From positions 1-35,204 of IMG/VR virus record IMGVR_UViG_3300006752_000091: a DNA stretch of 35,204 nt; one strand, given 5' to 3'. The notes under the pieces were generated by a model. The model was given only the letters and a program-made list of their open reading frames with translations. It was not told where the DNA came from and made no database searches. This stretch comes from a virus. Within the stretch, counting starts at the first letter, position 1; the number at the start of each line of letters is the position of its first letter. Positions 31,289 through 35,204 of the stretch are shown here, piece after piece. The translations under genes and the position numbers were made by a program.

Positions 31289-31692
31289 TAATTTAGATTT
31301 ATATTCATCTCTCCTTGCGTTAAAGGCAGTTTTTCCATACATTCGTTTAGTCTGTCTAAAACATCTATTGTCAAATATAACAATTTTTGCTCATGCTCAA
31401 CAATATCTTTATCTTGATACTGTGGCAAGTTTGAAAAAAACCCTTTACTAACCCAATATAAATTATTAGGTAAAGATGTATACCATTCTCTTCTATCAAC
31501 ACTACCATCTGCCACATACTCACCTAAACCATTATGGTAAGACACGACATTCTGTATTAAGTCCTCAAAATTTTTGTAATCCTCTGTAAAAAATGTAGCT
31601 TCATGAACTAATTGATAAACATCATCTATATAGTCATTCACAATACTTGAATGTTCATTGTTTAGATAATATATTTCAAGTTCAAAAGCCAT
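31288..31692 (-). CDS. Hypothetical protein, 134 aa, first gene of tail operon
   Basis: Helical protein ('HSSIVNDYIDDVYQLVHEAT', 'YKNFEDLIQNVVSYHNGLGE', 'QKLLYLTIDVLDRLNECMEK'). ATG at 31692 is only 5 bases from the last G of the promoter box, so the transcript is probably leaderless. Position between terminase and tail chaperone suggests a structural or assembly role. No family recognised. Confidence 0.55.
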   Translation of the reverse strand: MAFELEIYYLNNEHSSIVNDYIDDVYQLVHEATFFTEDYKNFEDLIQNVVSYHNGLGEYVADGSVDRREWYTSLPNNLYWVSKGFFSNLPQYQDKDIVEHEQKLLYLTIDVLDRLNECMEKLPLTQGEMNINLN

Positions 31693-31696
31693 CTTA

Positions 31697-31730
31697 CAAT
31701 ATAACGAATATAGTTTGGAACTTTATGGAA
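31697..31730 (-). promoter_or_regulatory. Late promoter B (TTCCAT-N21-TATATTG)
   Basis: Minus strand: TTCCAT (31730-31725), 21 bases, TATATTG (31703-31697), then TA. Same elements and spacing as at 11604-11571 and 34579-34545. It lies in the 54-base gap between the large terminase and the tail operon and would add transcription for tail genes. Confidence 0.7.
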
Positions 31731-31746
31731 CAAAAAGCAAGTTTTT

Positions 31747-33066
31747 TTATCGCCACGCTAAAATCCTTTTATCATTACCAAAAAGGTACTTCATACGCAT
31801 CATTAAGGCATCTGCAAAGTCAGGTGAGTGTCCTAAAACAGCTTTCATCTCTTTTTTAGATAAAATAGCTAATTTATTGTCGTTATCCATGTTTTTTCTG
31901 CGAATAACCTCAAATTCTTCTATAATTTTGTTTCTAAGCTCTGTATCATTGCATTTTATCCAGATATTACCCACATTTATCTGTTCTGCAAGTTTATAAT
32001 AGCACTGTGTCTTTAAATTTACAAAGTTTTCTTTGTTCATTGGCTTCGCATTATTTACAAAAGGAACAACACCTTTCATGTAGTGAGAAAGGTATTGACC
32101 TACTCCATCACTATCAATTATGATGTTTTTTTTGCTTATTTGATGCTTTTCTGCTAGATTTCTTATGATTTTCTCCACATTATCGGCAGATGTCTTGTCT
32201 TTTGTGATTATTTCTTCCACAACCATGCCATTCCATACGCAAATAACTAATTTATCGCTACCAAGTAAGGCAACATCGCAAGAAAGGTACTTTTCTGCAC
32301 CTTCTGACGAAACAGATGAGTTAGTAAACATATTTAACAGTGCCTCGTAGTCAAAAAGCCTATCTTCACCAGAATCATACTCCCAGTTACCATGTAAAAG
32401 CCTTTCTCTCGAAACAGGGTCTAATCTTCTAAGCTGTTCTTCGTAAAATTCAGAAATATGAGGGTTATCTACTAGTTTAGCCTGTACAAACTTCTTGTGG
32501 TCGGCTAAAGTGTCATCTCTGTCTTGTTTATAAAAGTCATAAACCCAGTTTTTAGCAGGGTTGCACGACATAAGCACTTTTGGTCGTAACTTATACTCTG
32601 ATAGCTTGTATCTAATCCTTGAGGCAACAACATTCTTTGCTTTCTCTGTACATTGGTTCACCTCATCTATAAAAGCACCAGAAATCTCCAATGAACCAAG
32701 TGAATCAAAATTTGGGTCGGCAGGGTACTGATATAAATCCTTTAAAATTATGGAGCTGCCATTTGTAAACTCTATAATGTTAGATTGTGCGTTAAATTTA
32801 TAAATCTCACCCTTTTTTACACCCCAATCCCCACATACAGTAAAAAATGAGTTAAGTGTTGTTTCTTTTAGAGTCTTTAGTACAGCTCTACCCATTAACC
32901 AACGAGTACCAGGATAACGAAGGCAAGAATACAATAGCCAAGCTGCTCCAAAGTAACTCTTACCACCACCAGCACTACCCCCAAATAAAATTTCAGAAGT
33001 AGATTCATCGTGCAGATACTCCCAAGCTATGTGCTGTTTAGGAGTTGGCTTAAAATCTATTTCCAA
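31747..33066 (-). CDS. terL: Terminase large subunit
   Basis: 439 aa. ATPase: Walker A 'GGSAGGGKS' (29-37), Walker B 'GAFIDEVNQ' (130-138), coupling motif 'SCNP' (167-170). Nuclease: Asp264 in 'SCDVALLGSDK', Asp318/Asp320 in 'IIIDSDGVG', Asp416/Asp419 in 'HSPDFADA'. It cuts and pumps DNA into the prohead. The only usable start is TTG at 33066 (next Met is beyond Walker A), overlapping the previous gene by 10 bases; use of TTG may keep the level low. Strong assignment. Confidence 0.93.
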   Translation of the reverse strand: MEIDFKPTPKQHIAWEYLHDESTSEILFGGSAGGGKSYFGAAWLLYSCLRYPGTRWLMGRAVLKTLKETTLNSFFTVCGDWGVKKGEIYKFNAQSNIIEFTNGSSIILKDLYQYPADPNFDSLGSLEISGAFIDEVNQCTEKAKNVVASRIRYKLSEYKLRPKVLMSCNPAKNWVYDFYKQDRDDTLADHKKFVQAKLVDNPHISEFYEEQLRRLDPVSRERLLHGNWEYDSGEDRLFDYEALLNMFTNSSVSSEGAEKYLSCDVALLGSDKLVICVWNGMVVEEIITKDKTSADNVEKIIRNLAEKHQISKKNIIIDSDGVGQYLSHYMKGVVPFVNNAKPMNKENFVNLKTQCYYKLAEQINVGNIWIKCNDTELRNKIIEEFEVIRRKNMDNDNKLAILSKKEMKAVLGHSPDFADALMMRMKYLFGNDKRILAWR

Positions 33067-33230
33067 ACCTTTTTAATTAGAGCTTGTACTTGATTTCTAA
33101 TTAAAACCAGAATATAGTAAACTATAACAGATGGCAATGCTGAAATTACCCCTATAAAACCAAAAACCTGTTCTAGTAAACCAGGCTTGTCTGATTTTAA
33201 ATTCTCTATTGCTTTTTCAAATTTTGTCAT
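33057..33230 (-). CDS. Small single-pass membrane protein, 57 aa
   Basis: ATG at 33230 shares TAATG with the upstream stop and is preferred over an upstream GTG. A basic/acidic N-terminus (FEKAIENLKSDKPG) is followed by one transmembrane segment ('VFGFIGVISALPSVIVYYIL', ~20-42) and a basic C-terminus. It lies between an unknown gene and the large terminase. Function unknown; a membrane protein in a packaging operon is odd. Confidence 0.55.
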   Translation of the reverse strand: MTKFEKAIENLKSDKPGLLEQVFGFIGVISALPSVIVYYILVLIRNQVQALIKKVWK

Positions 33231-33853
33231 TATTTTATTTTTATACCTTCGTTTTCTAACCACGCTAAAGAATCTTCTGATAGGTCAAAGTTCTCTACTA
33301 AAGCTACACGAGCTTGATGGTCTGCGTTATTTGCTATTTGGTCGGCATACAAAACATCAATATAGTGTTTTGCGACATTTCCTATCTCCGTTCCTTCAAA
33401 TATAGCACTTTTCTTTACTCTTGTCATAAATTCAACAATATTATAATCAACAGCAGTATACAAAGCATACTTATCTGCATGGGCATCATCCAAAGCCAAA
33501 GTAGAATCAATCCAGGCAATAGCAGTAGTTGCTCTTGCAGTTGTTCCATCAGACAAAAGAAATGCCTTTAATTCTTTCGTTGTTATATTTGCTTTAAGCT
33601 GTTGCTCATCAACACCTATCTTGAAAGACAAATGCCAAGTAGTTCCAGACACAAATTCTGTATCGTTTATTTTATTAGTTGTTTTATTCGATGGTTGGAA
33701 AAAACTTCTTTTAGAATCTCTTTCTTTCCTGTCAATATTGCTAACTGTGTTTTTTGCTCTCCTGGTTCTAGGGGCAACAGACTTGACGTATTTCTTCTCC
33801 TGTATAGACTTTGAAATACCAAAACTGATTGGTGTTGCGATTGTTAAATCCAT
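33230..33853 (-). CDS. Hypothetical protein, 207 aa
   Basis: The N-terminal ~70 residues are basic and probably disordered ('APRTRRAKNTVSNIDRKERD'). The C-terminal ~135 residues are more ordered ('WHLSFKIGVDEQQLKANITT', 'AIAWIDSTLALDDAHADKYA', 'LVENFDLSEDSLAWLENEGI'), mostly helical. It lies between small and large terminase. It could be a packaging accessory or portal-associated factor, but no family is recognised. Confidence 0.55.
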   Translation of the reverse strand: MDLTIATPISFGISKSIQEKKYVKSVAPRTRRAKNTVSNIDRKERDSKRSFFQPSNKTTNKINDTEFVSGTTWHLSFKIGVDEQQLKANITTKELKAFLLSDGTTARATTAIAWIDSTLALDDAHADKYALYTAVDYNIVEFMTRVKKSAIFEGTEIGNVAKHYIDVLYADQIANNADHQARVALVENFDLSEDSLAWLENEGIKIK

Positions 33854-33956
33854 TTGTTTTCTATTTTAATTGTTGCTAAAGTTTCCATAATTTGTCATTT
33901 ATTTTTATTACATTCGTACTTATTAATATTAAAGTTATAATAATTAATATTATATT

Positions 33957-33987
33957 CTTTAACAAAAGTGTTTTTCTTTTGTTTAAG
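33957..33987 (-). terminator. AT-rich hairpin after small terminase gene
   Basis: In the 156-base gap 33854-34009, CTTTAACAAAAG pairs with CTTTTGTTTAAG (12-bp stem with one mismatch, 7-base loop). No U-tract follows on the minus strand, so it is at best an attenuator or RNA-stability stem. The rest of the gap is A/T-rich with short inverted repeats (TTAATATTAA) and no gene longer than 14 codons. Confidence 0.4.
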
Positions 33988-34009
33988 TGATTATCAGGGA
34001 ATACTATAT

Positions 34010-34519
34010 CTACTCGGATGGCTTCTGATAATTAAACACAAACCCTTCACCACCACTAGTAACATCCACTCTATCCACTACAATGCCTTTCATCTTTGCA
34101 ACATCTTGCAATAACAATCTGCACAAATTCAAATCACCAGCTTGATAAGACTTACGATATAAATCTTGTAACATAATCTGATGCTTATCAATTTCATATT
34201 CTCGTTCTTCCGAGAACTGCTCGGCAAAACTCTCTAAAGCCTTCTTGTAATAAATACTTGCCATCCTTCTTTTGATTCCCCAATGAGCTTCACAATACTC
34301 CATTATGTCTGTATATCTCACTCCTCTCAAAATTAATTTTACAACCTCCGTTGTTCTTTTGTAACTAACAAGACTAGTTGCTTTACCAGAACTTTTATTA
34401 AGGTTCAAATCGTTAATATCATACTTCGCTACAGTGCTTTCTATAATTTCAACATTCTCCTTCTTTTGCAGCTCCTTGGCAGCCTTCTTATCAGCTCGTT
34501 CCTTGTCTCTTTTGTTCAT
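34010..34519 (-). CDS. terS: Terminase small subunit-like protein
   Basis: 169 aa. The charged N-terminus ('DKERADKKAAKELQKKEN') is followed by an HTH-like region ('VVKLILRGVRYTDIMEYCEA', ~60-78, then 'WGIKRRMASIYYKKALESFA') and a helical oligomerisation part ('YEIDKHQIMLQDLYRKSYQA', 'LNLCRLLLQDVAKMKGI'). This is the layout of TerS proteins, which bind the packaging site and regulate the large subunit. Its place at the head of the packaging operon supports this. Family match is by pattern only. Confidence 0.72.
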   Translation of the reverse strand: MNKRDKERADKKAAKELQKKENVEIIESTVAKYDINDLNLNKSSGKATSLVSYKRTTEVVKLILRGVRYTDIMEYCEAHWGIKRRMASIYYKKALESFAEQFSEEREYEIDKHQIMLQDLYRKSYQAGDLNLCRLLLQDVAKMKGIVVDRVDVTSGGEGFVFNYQKPSE

Positions 34520-34544
34520 ATCTCAAATTACATTTTTACTGTAA

Positions 34545-34579
34545 CAAATATAAACGAAAAAAAATTATAAAATATGGAA
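34545..34579 (-). promoter_or_regulatory. Late promoter A (TTCCAT-N21-TATATTTG)
   Basis: Minus strand: TTCCAT (34579-34574), 21 bases, TATATTTG (34552-34545), a perfect TAnnTTTG box. Start near 34541, about 20 bases before the small terminase ATG at 34519. Third copy of the late-promoter pattern. Confidence 0.7.
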
Positions 34580-34740
34580 CTAAAATACATATTGTGCACC
34601 TAGTGTAATAAACTTGAAAATTGGAAAATCTAGTGTGAATATTGGACTACCCTAAAAAATTTTTTCAATTACGTAAATATAACACCCTCAAGAGGTTACA
34701 ATGTGCCACAATTAACAGAAATCAACGCCTTAAAGCGTCA

Positions 34741-35057
34741 TATTTTATTGGCAAACCTTAACAAACCCACACCAAAACAAACCCCCCAAACCCCACCAAA
34801 ACAGCATAAAACAAAGCCCAAAAGAAACCAAAAGAAACCCCGAACAAGTGTAAAACAAAACCTTTGAAACATAACCCCACACCCCCAAACCAATAAGCCA
34901 CACACCACACCAAAAGCCGACAATATAAGCCAATGATATAAGCCCCTCATATAAGCCAATAAGCCGACAAAGTGCCACCAATATAAGCGTATAATATAAG
35001 CCAATAAGCCCACAATATAAGCCACAAAAAAAGCCCTAGAGCGTAAGCCATAGAGCC
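34741..35057. other. Non-coding, strand-asymmetric (A/C-rich plus strand) region
   Basis: Between late promoter A and the terminator at 35058-35086, the plus strand is almost devoid of G and T for long stretches, with C-runs at 34766, 34782-34787, 34791-34794, 34875-34878 and 34882-34886. The minus strand can be read as a 95-aa hydrophobic frame, but it lacks normal composition, and repeats inside it recur in changing phases, so it is judged non-coding. Candidate origin, packaging site or structured RNA. Bases 34580-34740 hold only short repeats (two CTAGTGT copies) and no gene. Confidence 0.55.
34893..35023 (+). repeat. ATAAGCC iteron-like array
   Basis: Eight exact ATAAGCC copies start at 34893, 34925, 34938, 34951, 34959, 34996, 35004 and 35017, plus ATAAGCG at 34983. 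Apart from the first, spacings are 13, 13, 8, 24, 13, 8, 13. Four to five copies extend to ATATAAGCC. Spacing is not a multiple of three, which argues for protein-DNA or RNA function rather than coding. Confidence 0.7.
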
Positions 35058-35086
35058 AAAAAAAAACCCCTAAAAATAGGGGCTTT
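35058..35086 (-). terminator. Rho-independent terminator
   Basis: Minus strand: CCCCTA-TTTT-TAGGGG (6-bp stem, 4-base loop, 35082-35067) followed by nine T (35066-35058). A textbook intrinsic terminator that ends transcription entering from the right of the window, after the 26-aa ORF, and isolates the repeat region and late promoter A. Confidence 0.82.
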
Positions 35087-35105
35087 AATTAGTTTGATTT
35101 GTTTA

Positions 35106-35186
35106 TTAGCTAAACACAATACAACACAAAATAGTTGATAATGTGCCTAGTATGTAAAGGCTATTATATATACTTTCCTTTGTCAT
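35106..35186 (-). CDS. Possible 26-aa membrane peptide
   Basis: ATG at 35186, TAA at 35108-35106. Sequence starts MTKESIYNSLYILGTLSTIL and continues CCIVFS, a short charged head then one hydrophobic segment long enough to cross a membrane. It is followed after 20 bases by a strong terminator on the same strand. Real but tiny genes at operon ends are common in phages; coding is not certain. Confidence 0.4.
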   Translation of the reverse strand: MTKESIYNSLYILGTLSTILCCIVFS

Positions 35187-35204
35187 AGTTAGCTAATTTT
35201 GTGA

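Noticed and set aside
31288-31342. Earlier ATG (31342) for the tail chaperone gene
   Set aside because: It would overlap the previous gene by 55 bases, whereas ATG 31288 forms the TAATG coupling seen throughout these operons.
33893-33930. Plus-strand TTCCAT followed by TACATTCG, resembling a late promoter
   Set aside because: Spacing is 20 rather than 21, the -7 box is imperfect and it would read antisense into the small terminase gene with no plus-strand gene following.
33854-34009. Tiny frames (10 and 14 codons) between small terminase and the next gene
   Set aside because: Too short, overlap each other, and no conserved context; noted only as part of the gap.
34738-35025. 95-aa hydrophobic open frame on the minus strand
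   Set aside because: It arises from a GT-rich tract; the DNA repeats in it (spacing 8 and 13) fall in changing phases, and the Trp/Gly/Leu/Cys-rich composition is unlike any neighbour. Treated as non-coding repeat region.
1-35204. tRNA genes, CRISPR arrays, insertion sequences, integrase/attachment sites
   Set aside because: Looked for by eye on both strands; no cloverleaf, spaced palindromic repeats, transposase or recombinase motifs were seen.

Overview
This window looks like most of the genome of a tailed (siphovirus-like, long flexible tail) phage of a Bacteroidota host, probably a marine flavobacterium. The DNA is strongly AT-rich. Genes lack Shine-Dalgarno sequences and instead start after A/T-rich leaders. 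The two best early promoters fit the Bacteroidota pattern (TTTG near -33, TAnnTTG near -7). Several families are ones usually met in flavobacterial phages (DUF5675, DUF5664, HTH initiator plus Toprim/DnaB primase-helicase, Cys-rich mini proteins). No integrase, repressor, tRNA, CRISPR or insertion sequence was seen, so a lytic phage or a fragment lacking its lysogeny genes is likely. The left end cuts a gene, so the genome continues beyond the window.

Layout. (1) 35186-19263, minus strand: a 26-aa membrane peptide and a terminator, then a ~480-base non-coding region with an ATAAGCC repeat array, then late operon A: small terminase, a 207-aa protein of unknown role, a small membrane protein and large terminase. 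A second late promoter (31730-31697) starts operon B: a 134-aa protein, tail assembly chaperone with a -1 frameshift, two neck/tail-completion-like proteins, two large tail-tip/baseplate-like proteins, tape measure and two small genes. (2) 11675-19282, plus strand: the early/replication operon, with small Cys-rich proteins, a DnaA domain-IV-like protein, an SSB-tip protein, an HTH initiator containing iteron-like repeats, primase-helicase, methyltransferase-like protein, DUF5664 protein, a chain of overlapping mini-genes and a RusA resolvase. (3) 11555-1, minus strand: late operon C, with ClpP-like prohead protease fused to a scaffold-like tail, major capsid protein, tail-tube-like protein, portal, adaptor, a block of fibre/appendage proteins, a DUF5675 putative lysin, three small membrane proteins (lysis cassette) and a truncated metallophosphoesterase-like protein.

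How it works together. The plus-strand block would be transcribed first by host sigma factor from the TTTG/TACATTG promoters and makes the replication proteins. The three minus-strand late operons share a different promoter, TTCCAT-N21-TATATT(T)G, with exactly the same spacing each time. This suggests a coordinated late switch that replaces the host -33 contact, possibly through a phage-encoded factor. An early and a late promoter stand back to back in the 119-base divergent region 11556-11674. The strongest candidates for new biology are this late-promoter class, the two origin-like arrays (inside the initiator gene, and the ATAAGCC/strand-biased region beside the terminase), and the unusual split head/tail gene order.
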